NCBI RefSeq assembly: GCF_017353255.1
Contig: NZ_JAFMYU010000004.1
Span: forward strand, 62,001-126,000
Reading direction: 5' to 3'
Length of the DNA: 64,000 nt
Origin: Fibrella aquatilis
Lineage (GTDB): Bacteria; Bacteroidota; Bacteroidia; Cytophagales; Spirosomataceae
The position numbers and the translations under genes were made by a program. Below are positions 25,477 to 34,594 of this stretch, one piece after another. Within the stretch, counting starts at the first letter, position 1. Each line of letters begins with the position of its first letter. The notes beneath the pieces were generated by a model, which did no database searches, was not told the DNA's origin, and saw nothing but the letters and a program-made list of their open reading frames with translations.

Positions 25477-26850
25477 TTAATATCCTTCGTTTTGAACGAG
25501 CGACGGGTTTACGTCCACTTCGCGCTTAGGTATTGGCAGCACCAGACGGGGTGAGTTCCAGACGAACGTACCCACGCTTTGACGGAAGCGTTTGATATCG
25601 TGAAGGCGGTGTCCCTCAAAAGCCAGTTCCCAGCGACGTTCCTGAAGGATTTGCGCCAGCGTGGGTACGGCGATGGGACCAATGCCCGCCCGCGCCCGAA
25701 TCAAGCTGATGTCGTCGCCGGGGGCAGCGCCTACTTTCGAGTTCAGGCGCGTGTTGGCTTCGGCCCGGATTAGGTACAGTTCGGCCAACCGGATAACTGG
25801 GATGTTGGCACCAAACTCAGTGTATTTGCCCGAATAAACGCGGTTACCTCCTTTGTAGCCAATGTACAACAGCTCGTTGCGGCGGGCATCGGCAGGGTCG
25901 AACGTGGCCACAAACGTATTGCTCACCTGCACGTCACCGCGCCCAATTGGAGCTGCATCGGTAGGTATACTGGCGTAGAAGGTAGTGAGGCCATCATTGG
26001 CGGTACCAGCGTTGTTCTGGTCGTTTTGCTGGATTTCGAAGATACTCTCCGGCGTGTTACGGTTCCGAAAAACGGCGTCTACAGCAGGATTTAACCGGTA
26101 GAAACCTGTCTGAATTACGGCATTGGCAGCGGCCAGAGCACCCGCGTAATTTTCCTGTTGCAGGTATACTCGCGCCAAAAATGCCTGTGCTGTGTACTTA
26201 TCGGCACGAGTGGTGTTGTCTTCGGGTAGCAGTGCAACAGCCTTGGTCAGGTCGTCGATCACCTGCTTGTATGTATCGGCCACCGAAGCGCGGGGCACCT
26301 GAGCAGCGGCTTGCTCAACGGTGAGGCTGGGCGTAAGTACCAATGGAACGCCCGGCTGCTGATTTTGCGTACCAGTGGTCCAGGGCAAGGCATAGAGGCG
26401 CACCAGTTCAAAAAACAGAATACCCCGAATGAAACGAGCTTCGCCTTCCAATGTTTTGCGCAGGGTGGCATCTTTCACAGACCCAATAGATGCTAGCGCA
26501 TTGTTGACCGTATTGATGGCGCCATAGGCCGACAGCCATATTCGTTGCGCTTCGGCGTTGGCGTTTGTCTGTGTTTTCAGGGCCAACTCGCGGTATGAAG
26601 CAAATGTGCCCCGCCAGGTAACGTAGTTGTCAGGGGCGTAGATGTCGGGCACCAGCAGCAGGTTGGTACCATACAACGCCCCACCACCCAACTGGCCGTA
26701 GGCACCAATGATAGCTGAGGCTACACCCTGGTCATTGTTGAGCGCCGTGGCTGCGTCGATGCTTTGGCGGGGTTGCAGATCAAGGCTATTCTGGCAGGCC
26801 GACAGGCTGATGAGCAGCGCCGTGAGGCTATAAATCAGTTGTTTTTTCAT
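25477..26850 (-). CDS. SusD/RagB family nutrient-binding outer-membrane lipoprotein
   Basis: This 457-residue surface lipoprotein has the lipobox LLISLSACQN. SusD-type signatures are present: ARFIRGILFFELVRLYALPW, the TPR-like AFLARVYLQQENYAGALAAA and the C-terminal ERRWELAFEGHRLHDIKR with an NPSLVQNEGY ending. It caps the SusC-type barrel encoded 16 bp upstream and captures oligomers. The ATG at 26850 was chosen because longer starts overlap the upstream gene. The substrate is unknown, and no glycosidase gene is adjacent. Confidence 0.94.
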   Translation of the reverse strand: MKKQLIYSLTALLISLSACQNSLDLQPRQSIDAATALNNDQGVASAIIGAYGQLGGGALYGTNLLLVPDIYAPDNYVTWRGTFASYRELALKTQTNANAEAQRIWLSAYGAINTVNNALASIGSVKDATLRKTLEGEARFIRGILFFELVRLYALPWTTGTQNQQPGVPLVLTPSLTVEQAAAQVPRASVADTYKQVIDDLTKAVALLPEDNTTRADKYTAQAFLARVYLQQENYAGALAAANAVIQTGFYRLNPAVDAVFRNRNTPESIFEIQQNDQNNAGTANDGLTTFYASIPTDAAPIGRGDVQVSNTFVATFDPADARRNELLYIGYKGGNRVYSGKYTEFGANIPVIRLAELYLIRAEANTRLNSKVGAAPGDDISLIRARAGIGPIAVPTLAQILQERRWELAFEGHRLHDIKRFRQSVGTFVWNSPRLVLPIPKREVDVNPSLVQNEGY

Positions 26851-26866
26851 GATGCTGAGGGGTCTT

Positions 26867-29854
26867 TTAGAAACCGATGTTGATACCGAAGGTGATGGTG
26901 CGCTGTTGTGGCGGGGTGTAAAAATCATGACCCAGCGTTACATTGGCCGACTGGTTACTGGTCGACGCATACTGCGTGTTTACTTCGGGATCATAGCCGG
27001 TGTATTTGGTAAATGTGAGTAGGTTCAGGCCCGTTACATACACCCGCGCTGTTTGCAGGTACACTTTTTTCAGCAAGGTCGACGGGATGGTGTAGCCTAG
27101 CGATGCTGTCTTCAGGCGAACGAACGTGCCGTCCTGCACCCACCGCGACGAGGGCTGACTTCCGTTGGCACCATAGAGCCGTACCTGCGGCACCATAGTG
27201 ATGTCGCCGGGTTTCTGCCAGCGGTTCAACTGATCAACAGTCTGATTATCAAAGTAATCAGCGCTTACCGACTGGTAGAAGCCCGCTACGTTATAAAGAT
27301 CGTTGCCGAAAACGCCTTGAAACAGGAAGCTCAGATCGATACCCTTATACGAGAACGAGTTGGTCACGCCCGCAATAAATTTAGGGTTGGGATCACCTAC
27401 TTTAGTCAGCGCTGCAGCGGCGTAATCGTTGGTAGGTTTACCGTCGGGGCCTTCGTAGATCGCGTCGCCGTTCTGGGGGTCGGCACCCAGGAATTTTTTG
27501 CCATAGAAATACCCCAACGGCTCGCCCACGGCCACCCGACCCAGAAAACGCGAACCGGGTTCGATAGGTTGGCCGTTTAGTTTTGTCACCGTATTGCGGT
27601 TGAGCGAGATGTTGAAATTGGTCGACCAACGGAAGGCTTTGATCGTGTTCTGCGAGGTAAAGCTGAACTCGATACCTCGGTTGCGCAGGCTACCCACGTT
27701 TTGAGCAATGGTGGTGAAACCATTCACGCCCGGCAGGGGACGATTCAGCAGCAGATCGCGGGTATCTTTGCTATACACATCGATCTGACCGTTGATGCGG
27801 TTGCGCAGAATACCAAATTCAAGTCCAATATCAACCTGCGCCGAGGTTTCCCAACCCAGGTTCGGGTTAGCTAATTGTGTGGGGCGAATACCAGCCTGAT
27901 CGGCGTAGAAGATGGCACTGTATAGACCCCGTGATGAGAAATTGCCGATCTCCGAGTTACCCGTGAGGCCATAGCTGGCCCGCAGCTTCAGCAGGCTAAG
28001 GGTCTGATTACCCTTCAGGAAGCCTTCTTCGTTAATCAGCCAACCTACCGACACCGCCGGAAAAACACCGTAACGGTTGCTGGCCCCGAACCGGCTCGAC
28101 CCGTCTATCCGGCCCGACAGGCTAAGCAGGTACCGCTCACGAAAGCGGTAGTTAACCCGGGCGATGTACGACAGAATGCTGTAGCCGGTCTCTGACGAAC
28201 TACCCCCCACAATCCGGGCGGCACTGGCCAGTTTGGTAAACTGGTCGTTGGGGAAACCACGGCCCGTGGCGTTTACATCCTGCGTATTAGCTTCCTGATA
28301 CGTAATCCCCGCCAGGGCATCTATGGCATGTTCGCCAAAGGTGTTGATGTAGCCCAGCGTATTGTTGGTGGTCCAGTTTAACGCCCGAATCTGGTTCTGG
28401 TATCCGAATCCCGACGGCGAACCGCTTTCGGTGCGGCGGGTGCGGTAGATTTCTTCCTGCTGGTTGAGCAGATCATACCCAAACTCCGACCGGAAGTTTA
28501 GCCCCTTGGCCAGCCGCAGCGTGCCGTTGAGGTTACCAAATGACCGGTAGGACGTAGCCCGGTTGGTAGCGTCGGTGATTTCGATCAGCGCGTTGTAATA
28601 GAGCGTACGGTTGTTCAGCTCGCCAGTGGTGGGGTCAATAACGGGTTGCAGGGGTGGCAGCGCGTTGAGCTGCACCGGGTTAGCAAAGTCGTTGTCGTCG
28701 GGCGTTTTGTTGTTGATGGTGCGGGCAATGGCAAATTTAGCCCCAAAGCTCAGTCGGTCACTGGCCGTGTGATTTAAGTTCAGCAGCAGGTTGTTACGCT
28801 GAAATTCATTAGCCTTAATGATACCCAGTTGCTTGTTGGCCGAGCCGCTGAGGTAGAACTGCGTCTTGTCGGTACCACCGTTCACGTTGAAATTCAACTG
28901 GTTGATGTTACCCCGGCGGAACGCCTGCTCAGACCAAAGAACATCGTCTTTTGAATTGATATCAATACCATTGCCGTCAAATTCTTCGGCGGGCACCAAA
29001 CCCTCATTCTTGGCAGCCTCTGAAAACAACTCGATGTACTGATCGCGGTTCAGAAATTTGCGCAGGCGGGTAGGATCGCTGATGCCTGTATAGTAGCCGA
29101 TGTTTACATTGGTCCGACCAGCCTTTCCACGCTTAGTGGTAATCAGCACTACGCCGTTTGATGCCCTTGAGCCGTAGATAGACGAAGCCGAGGCATCTTT
29201 CAGGATGTCGATGCTCTCAATATCGTTGGGGTCAATGTCGGCTAGTGGGCTGTATGGTTCGGTGGTGGTGGTCCCTATGTCTTGCGAGGTAATGGGAATA
29301 CCGTCGATGACGTAGAGCGGTTCGTTACCAGCCGAAATAGAGGCCGCACCCCGCACCCGAATCTGAAGACCTGCCCCTAGTTTACCGCTGCTTTGCGTTA
29401 CCTGTACCCCCGGTGCACGGCCTTGGAGGGCTTGCTCGAAAGTTTGTACGGGCAGGTTGGCAATATCGGCCGATTTAACCGTAGCCATCGAGCCGGTCAC
29501 GTCGCGGCGTTGTTGCGTACCATAGCCCGTTACCACTACCTCGTTGAGTGAACGGGTATCTCCAGCCAAAGATACGTTGATGACCGACTGATTACCGATG
29601 ATGATCTCTTGCGAGGCATAGCCAATGAAGCTGATAACCAGTATGTTGCTCTGCGCCGGAACCGATATCGAGTAGTTACCGCTGGCATCAGATTGGGTGC
29701 CACGGGTGGTGCCTTTCACCTGGATGGTTGCTCCTGGAATGCCGTTGTTGTCGTCGGCTTGGGTTACACGGCCGGTCACGCGCCGTTCCTGCGCCAATGC
29801 CGGGGTAGCCAAGAGGGCACCATAGAAAAGTAGAAACAGTAGGATGTTCTTCAT
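26867..29854 (-). CDS. SusC/RagA family TonB-linked outer-membrane protein
   Basis: This 995-residue importer has a signal peptide (LLFLLFYGALLATPALAQ). A CarboxypepD_reg-like domain (VTGRVTQADDNNGIPGATIQ) and the SusC signature NEVVVTGYGTQQRRDVTGS follow, then a plug domain (LPVQTFEQALQGRAPGVQV, EPLYVIDGIPI, SIYGSRASNGVVLITTK) and a 22-strand-type barrel. It pairs with the SusD homologue directly downstream. The pair stands alone without enzymes, so the imported ligand cannot be inferred. Confidence 0.95.
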   Translation of the reverse strand: MKNILLFLLFYGALLATPALAQERRVTGRVTQADDNNGIPGATIQVKGTTRGTQSDASGNYSISVPAQSNILVISFIGYASQEIIIGNQSVINVSLAGDTRSLNEVVVTGYGTQQRRDVTGSMATVKSADIANLPVQTFEQALQGRAPGVQVTQSSGKLGAGLQIRVRGAASISAGNEPLYVIDGIPITSQDIGTTTTEPYSPLADIDPNDIESIDILKDASASSIYGSRASNGVVLITTKRGKAGRTNVNIGYYTGISDPTRLRKFLNRDQYIELFSEAAKNEGLVPAEEFDGNGIDINSKDDVLWSEQAFRRGNINQLNFNVNGGTDKTQFYLSGSANKQLGIIKANEFQRNNLLLNLNHTASDRLSFGAKFAIARTINNKTPDDNDFANPVQLNALPPLQPVIDPTTGELNNRTLYYNALIEITDATNRATSYRSFGNLNGTLRLAKGLNFRSEFGYDLLNQQEEIYRTRRTESGSPSGFGYQNQIRALNWTTNNTLGYINTFGEHAIDALAGITYQEANTQDVNATGRGFPNDQFTKLASAARIVGGSSSETGYSILSYIARVNYRFRERYLLSLSGRIDGSSRFGASNRYGVFPAVSVGWLINEEGFLKGNQTLSLLKLRASYGLTGNSEIGNFSSRGLYSAIFYADQAGIRPTQLANPNLGWETSAQVDIGLEFGILRNRINGQIDVYSKDTRDLLLNRPLPGVNGFTTIAQNVGSLRNRGIEFSFTSQNTIKAFRWSTNFNISLNRNTVTKLNGQPIEPGSRFLGRVAVGEPLGYFYGKKFLGADPQNGDAIYEGPDGKPTNDYAAAALTKVGDPNPKFIAGVTNSFSYKGIDLSFLFQGVFGNDLYNVAGFYQSVSADYFDNQTVDQLNRWQKPGDITMVPQVRLYGANGSQPSSRWVQDGTFVRLKTASLGYTIPSTLLKKVYLQTARVYVTGLNLLTFTKYTGYDPEVNTQYASTSNQSANVTLGHDFYTPPQQRTITFGINIGF

Positions 29855-30121
29855 GCAATTGGTTGTTTAAAAAATTGAGTAAGTGAAAAAGTAAACATAC
29901 GTATTAAAGCTCTATTAACCGGTTGGGCTGGTATTTTTCATAGCTTTCTGTAAAATAGATACGATTCCAGGTGCGAAGCGGTTGCTTACAAACAGGTAAG
30001 TAATAAATAACCAGGTTTGGCAAATGACTGTTTGGTCTTTTTTTCCGCGTCAGGCAACGGCTATGGTCATTGGGAACGTTATTTTTACGAACCGCTCGTT
30101 CCGCAGCCCTGCCCTCAACCC

Positions 30122-32701
30122 ATGTCGCAAACTACCACAGCTTCGTCTCGCCAGAATACGCCCCGTTCCGATCAGGCTGCCCCGTCGAAGCGGGCTGGGC
30201 GGCGGGAAAAAACCAACACCCCGCCCCGCGCCTGGACCCTGTCCTTCGAGCGTGTGCGCAACGATCAGCGTACCAATCTCACCATGGGTGTGCTATTGAT
30301 GCTGCTGGCCGTTGGACTGATGGTGGCTTTTGTCTCCTACCTCTTCACCGGCCCCGCCGACCAAAGCCTGCTCGGCTCTGACGAGTCGGTGAAGGAGGCG
30401 GGTAAAGACGTGCAAAACTGGGTAGGGTTGCTTGGTGCCCATGTAGCCCACGTATTTCTGTTCCGCTGGTTTGGTATTGGGGCGCTGGGTTTGCCCGTTA
30501 TTGTGTTTTTGGCAGGATTCAAGCTTACGTCGGGTCGTGAGCCGTTACCCTTGGCCCGCACCACGCAGGTGATCCTGTTTTTGGCCGTCTGGGTTAGCCT
30601 GGTGCTGGGTTATGTGGTTATGGCCACCAACTCGGTCAGTGCGGGTAGCGTATGGTGTGGCGGCGTGGGCTACGAGATAAACCGGCTGCTCTACGGCCTG
30701 CTGGGTTTTGGCAGTATCGTACTGATTGGCTTTCTGGGCTTCGCCTTCGCCGTTTTTTACTTCGACATCACCAACCTGGCCCTCTTTAACCGCTTCACCC
30801 ATCCGACCGCCGACGACAGTGACTCCGTTGCTCCCAGTGCGCCCAAATCGGCGGGTAAGCAGCGGCAGTACGACGACGAAAACGACCCCTATGACAGTAT
30901 AACGCCCGAACCCGTTGATGAGGCGGCGGATGCGTATGAAGAACCCGTTGCTACCCCCGCCAGCCTACTTCACGACCCCCTACCCGACCGGAATGGTGCC
31001 ACGCTGCCCCTTACCCTGACTGATCCCCCGCCAGCCTTGACGCCAGTCGTCAATGGCCGTGGCGACCTGGTCATGACCGTAACTGAGGGGCTGGAACTGA
31101 CCGACACCGAACACCCCTCGGCGGTGACGCCTCCGTTTGAACCCGACATGTTTGTGGAAGGCGACCTGGTAGCGCAACACGGCCTCTACGACCCCACGCT
31201 GGATCTGCCTTACTACCAGATTCCTACCATCGACCTGCTCACGAATTACCCGGAGAATCAGAAAGCGCAGGTGTCGGCTGATGAGCTGGAGGCCAATAAA
31301 GACCGCATTGTCGACACGCTGGGCAAGTTTAACATTGGCATTCAGCGCATTCACGCCACCATTGGCCCCACCGTAACGCTCTACGAAATTGTGCCCGCCG
31401 ATGGGGTGCGGATCTCAAAAATCAAGAGCCTCGAAGACGACATTGCCCTGAACCTGGCGGCGTTGGGAATCCGTATCATCGCGCCTATGCCCGGCAAAGG
31501 CACCATTGGTATTGAAGTGCCCAACAAAAACCGCGAGATGGTGTCGATGCGGTCCATGATTGCGTCGGAGAAATTCCAAAAGGCCAGCATGGACCTGCCC
31601 GTGGTACTGGGTAAAACCATTGCCAACGAAGTGCTGGTGGTGGACCTGGCCAAAATGCCCCACCTGCTCATGGCCGGGGCTACGGGTCAAGGCAAATCAG
31701 TAGGACTTAACGTGCTGTTAACCAGCCTTTTGTACAAAAAACACCCCGCTCAACTGAAGTTTGTGCTGGTTGACCCGAAGAAGGTAGAACTGACCCTGTT
31801 CAACAAAATAGAACGCCATTTTCTGGCCAAACTGCCCGACGCCGAAGAAGCCATCATTACCGATACCAAGAAGGTGGTGAACACGCTGAACTCGCTTTGT
31901 ATTGAGATGGACAACCGCTATAATCTGCTGAAAGATGCCGAGGTGCGGAACATTAAAGAATACAACGCCAAGTTCGTCAATCGCCGCCTGAACCCCGAAA
32001 AAGGCCACGCCTACCTGCCCTACATCGTCCTGATTATTGACGAATTGGCCGACCTGATGATGACCGCCGGCAAGGAGGTAGAGCAGCCTATCGCCCGCCT
32101 GGCGCAGTTGGCGCGGGCTATTGGCATTCACCTGGTGGTGGCCACGCAACGACCTTCGGTCAACGTGATTACGGGCCTGATTAAAGCCAACTTCCCGGCG
32201 CGACTGTCGTTTAAGGTAACCTCTAAAATAGACTCGCGCACTATTCTTGACGCGGGTGGTGCCGAACAACTCGTGGGCATGGGCGACATGCTGCTCTCGT
32301 CTAATTCCGACATTATCCGGCTGCAATGCCCCTTTGTGGACACTAATGAGATTGAAGAAATCTGCGGCTTTGTGGGGGCGCAGCGCGGCTACGACGAGGC
32401 CTATCCCCTCCCCGAATTCTACGGCGACGATGCGGGCAACAGCAGTATGGATGAAAAAGACGTGGACCTTGCCAACCGCGATGCTATGTTCGACGAAGCA
32501 GCACGGCTAATTGTGACGCACCAACAGGGCAGCACCTCGCTCATTCAGCGGCGGTTAAAACTAGGCTATAACCGCGCCGGTCGCCTGATCGACCAACTGG
32601 AAAAAGCGGGTATTGTTGGCCCCTTCGAAGGCAGCAAAGCCCGCGACGTGCTGGTCCATGACCTGGGCCATTTGGAAGAAATGCTGAAGAATCTGAATTG
32701 A
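30122..32701 (+). CDS. ftsK: FtsK/SpoIIIE DNA translocase
   Basis: This 859-residue septal DNA pump acts in chromosome segregation. Four or five N-terminal transmembrane segments lie within residues 55-225. An acidic/proline-rich linker follows to about 370, then the motor with Walker A GATGQGKSVG (near residue 520) and Walker B IVLIIDELADLMM. A C-terminal gamma winged-helix domain (SLIQRRLKLGYNRAGRLIDQ) reads orientation sequences. The ATG at 30122 (MSQTTTASS) was preferred over 30017, which would place the start in the upstream region. Confidence 0.95.
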   Translation: MSQTTTASSRQNTPRSDQAAPSKRAGRREKTNTPPRAWTLSFERVRNDQRTNLTMGVLLMLLAVGLMVAFVSYLFTGPADQSLLGSDESVKEAGKDVQNWVGLLGAHVAHVFLFRWFGIGALGLPVIVFLAGFKLTSGREPLPLARTTQVILFLAVWVSLVLGYVVMATNSVSAGSVWCGGVGYEINRLLYGLLGFGSIVLIGFLGFAFAVFYFDITNLALFNRFTHPTADDSDSVAPSAPKSAGKQRQYDDENDPYDSITPEPVDEAADAYEEPVATPASLLHDPLPDRNGATLPLTLTDPPPALTPVVNGRGDLVMTVTEGLELTDTEHPSAVTPPFEPDMFVEGDLVAQHGLYDPTLDLPYYQIPTIDLLTNYPENQKAQVSADELEANKDRIVDTLGKFNIGIQRIHATIGPTVTLYEIVPADGVRISKIKSLEDDIALNLAALGIRIIAPMPGKGTIGIEVPNKNREMVSMRSMIASEKFQKASMDLPVVLGKTIANEVLVVDLAKMPHLLMAGATGQGKSVGLNVLLTSLLYKKHPAQLKFVLVDPKKVELTLFNKIERHFLAKLPDAEEAIITDTKKVVNTLNSLCIEMDNRYNLLKDAEVRNIKEYNAKFVNRRLNPEKGHAYLPYIVLIIDELADLMMTAGKEVEQPIARLAQLARAIGIHLVVATQRPSVNVITGLIKANFPARLSFKVTSKIDSRTILDAGGAEQLVGMGDMLLSSNSDIIRLQCPFVDTNEIEEICGFVGAQRGYDEAYPLPEFYGDDAGNSSMDEKDVDLANRDAMFDEAARLIVTHQQGSTSLIQRRLKLGYNRAGRLIDQLEKAGIVGPFEGSKARDVLVHDLGHLEEMLKNLN

Positions 32702-32739
32702 TGAAATAGGCGTGCTATAGGCCCTAAACCTGGACTGCT

Positions 32740-34110
32740 ATGGAATATGAGCTTAAGACCGTAGGGCATTTGCCAGACGATGCTATATTAAAAGCTGTCA
32801 AGGGGTTTCTACAGTCACGGTCAGGCTTGCCCATGGGCTTCTTACCTGACTATGAGCCTATCCTGGTTGCTATACCAGGCCCAACACCGACTTCCTCGCG
32901 TAACGCGTTGGCCATGCTAGGGCCAGGCAGAATAACGACTATAAAACCGGTTAATCCCTTTGCCCGAAGGCCGGTTAGCCCGGGCATCAGCGGTCCGCAT
33001 ATTGAGTTTACGCAACGGAGTAACTGGGGTGGTACCAGTCAATACTATTTCCTGGTAGGTCCCCGTCGTATGCTCGTCGTCACGGCGGGTTCGTGGCAAC
33101 ACCGGTGGGTTACCATTCCTCCCGGCTGGCATCGACCCATCGTCATCCGCCCGCAGCTCATGCCAACGGCTAAGGCGGCTCCGGTAGTGAAGTCAGTGGC
33201 GCAAATGAGCCATACAGAGCGCCTGGAAGAAGCCATACTACGGTCTATTCACCGGTTCCCCAACCACCTTGCCAATGTAGCCAAAGAGCTATTTACCCCC
33301 GCCAACATCATCACTTTTGTGGGCCTCACAGTAGCCCTGATGGCATCGGGCGTGGGGGAGGTGCTGGGACTGGGCTTGCTCGTGTTTGGGGCCGTAGTGG
33401 GCGGTTTAGACCTGTGCATCGATGTGTTGCGAATGCTGGTCGATTTTTACCATAAGGCCATCAATGCCCAAACCGACCCAGAGTTAGATGAAGCCGCCGA
33501 TCTTTTTGCTGCTGCTGTCACCCGTGGCGGCTTCGACATCATCGACATCGTTATTGGCCGACGGGCCGCAGGCAAACTAGCCGGGCGGGGCCTGCGTGGC
33601 GTTGGGGAATACTTTGCGTATCTGGAACGGGAGATGAAGCTCTGGCGGGGCCGACAGGTCAATAACGGCGCATCGAGCCAGCGAATGACTGCCCCCGCAA
33701 AAGCACCGCCCAAACTCAAGCCAGCAGCTAAAGCAGAAAACCCCGCTTCGACAACTACGCAGACAAGTCAGGGGAACAAGCCAAACACCCCTCCGCAACC
33801 CAAATCGGGAAAAGGCAAAAATAAGCTTGAACCAAACAAAGATGCTCAGGGCGACCACACTGTGTATGAACGAGACCAGAATGGAAACGTTTATAAATAC
33901 GAGACATACGAGAAAACTTCATCAGGCCATTACAACCCCAAGGGTCGTTATGATGGTGGCAAACCTGATGGTACGCCAGGCGCACCTCATGTGAATAAAC
34001 AGACGAAGAAACCAATTCCAACACCACATATGCAAGGCAAGCACATACCTGGTGGCGTAAGACCAGCGGAACCAGCTGAAATTCCTAAAATAAACCCTAA
34101 GCTAAAATGA
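32740..34110 (+). CDS. Polymorphic toxin with Ntox24-like C-terminal domain
   Basis: This 456-residue modular effector has an N-terminal part of unknown type. A glycine-rich hydrophobic segment (VALMASGVGEVLGLGLLVFG) near residues 195-225 may be involved in membrane passage. A proline/lysine linker follows to about 360. The tip has GDHTVYERDQNGNVYKYETY, GRYDGG, PHVNKQTKKPIPTPH and IPGGVRPAEPAEIP, which resembles polymorphic toxin type 24. The tip's activity is predicted to be nuclease-like; that is inference. Its stop codon overlaps the start of an Imm53-like gene by 4 bp, a standard toxin-immunity layout. The delivery system is not in the window. Confidence 0.75.
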   Translation: MEYELKTVGHLPDDAILKAVKGFLQSRSGLPMGFLPDYEPILVAIPGPTPTSSRNALAMLGPGRITTIKPVNPFARRPVSPGISGPHIEFTQRSNWGGTSQYYFLVGPRRMLVVTAGSWQHRWVTIPPGWHRPIVIRPQLMPTAKAAPVVKSVAQMSHTERLEEAILRSIHRFPNHLANVAKELFTPANIITFVGLTVALMASGVGEVLGLGLLVFGAVVGGLDLCIDVLRMLVDFYHKAINAQTDPELDEAADLFAAAVTRGGFDIIDIVIGRRAAGKLAGRGLRGVGEYFAYLEREMKLWRGRQVNNGASSQRMTAPAKAPPKLKPAAKAENPASTTTQTSQGNKPNTPPQPKSGKGKNKLEPNKDAQGDHTVYERDQNGNVYKYETYEKTSSGHYNPKGRYDGGKPDGTPGAPHVNKQTKKPIPTPHMQGKHIPGGVRPAEPAEIPKINPKLK

Positions 34111-34412
34111 ACGAACTTCAATCAACACTTCAATGGATCAGTGACTGGTTTAAAGTCAACTGTGACGGTGATTGGGAGCATGAAAATCAGATTATGATTC
34201 AAACTATTAGTAACCCAGGATGGCTACTTACAGTTGATCTTTCTGACACTACTTTGGAAAATATAGAGCGGGAAGAAACCTTTGACAACAGCGAAACAGA
34301 CTGGTATTTTTATACAATTAGTGAGAAAAAATTCACAGGTAGTGGTGACCTTTCCAAGTTACCATCTTTACTGTATGCTTTTCAGGAAAACGCACTTTTG
34401 AGTCAAGAATAG
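34107..34412 (+). CDS. Imm53-family immunity protein
   Basis: This 101-residue acidic cytoplasmic protein begins LQWISDWFKVNCDGDWEHEN and has SNPGWLLTVDL, features of the Imm53 family. It should neutralise the toxin encoded directly upstream. The ATGA overlap at 34107-34110 implies translational coupling. The sequence is AT-richer than the surrounding chromosomal genes, as is usual for cassette genes of polymorphic toxin systems. Confidence 0.78.
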   Translation: MNELQSTLQWISDWFKVNCDGDWEHENQIMIQTISNPGWLLTVDLSDTTLENIEREETFDNSETDWYFYTISEKKFTGSGDLSKLPSLLYAFQENALLSQE

Positions 34413-34451
34413 CTATAAAGCAGCAGTGCGGGGATTTACATAGTGTTGCCC

Positions 34452-34590
34452 GCCGGGCGGGGCCTGCGTGGCGTTGGGGAATACTTTGCGTATCTGAAAC
34501 GGGAGATGAAGCTCTGGCGGGGGCATCAGATCGACAACGGCGCAACAAACCAGTGGATTGGTACCTTTGAAGAACCATCAAATTCCAAAC
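34452..34590 (+). pseudogene. Orphan toxin-junction fragment
   Basis: The 72 bp from 34452 match the toxin gene at 33580 with only two differences. The encoded segment is AGRGLRGVGEYFAYL followed by KREMKLWRG. Similarity then fades over about 40 bp, just after the point where the intact gene enters its linker and tip. No start codon or complete tip follows. This looks like the residue of an alternative C-terminal cassette or of a tip-swapping recombination event. Confidence 0.75.
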
Positions 34591-34594
34591 CGTA

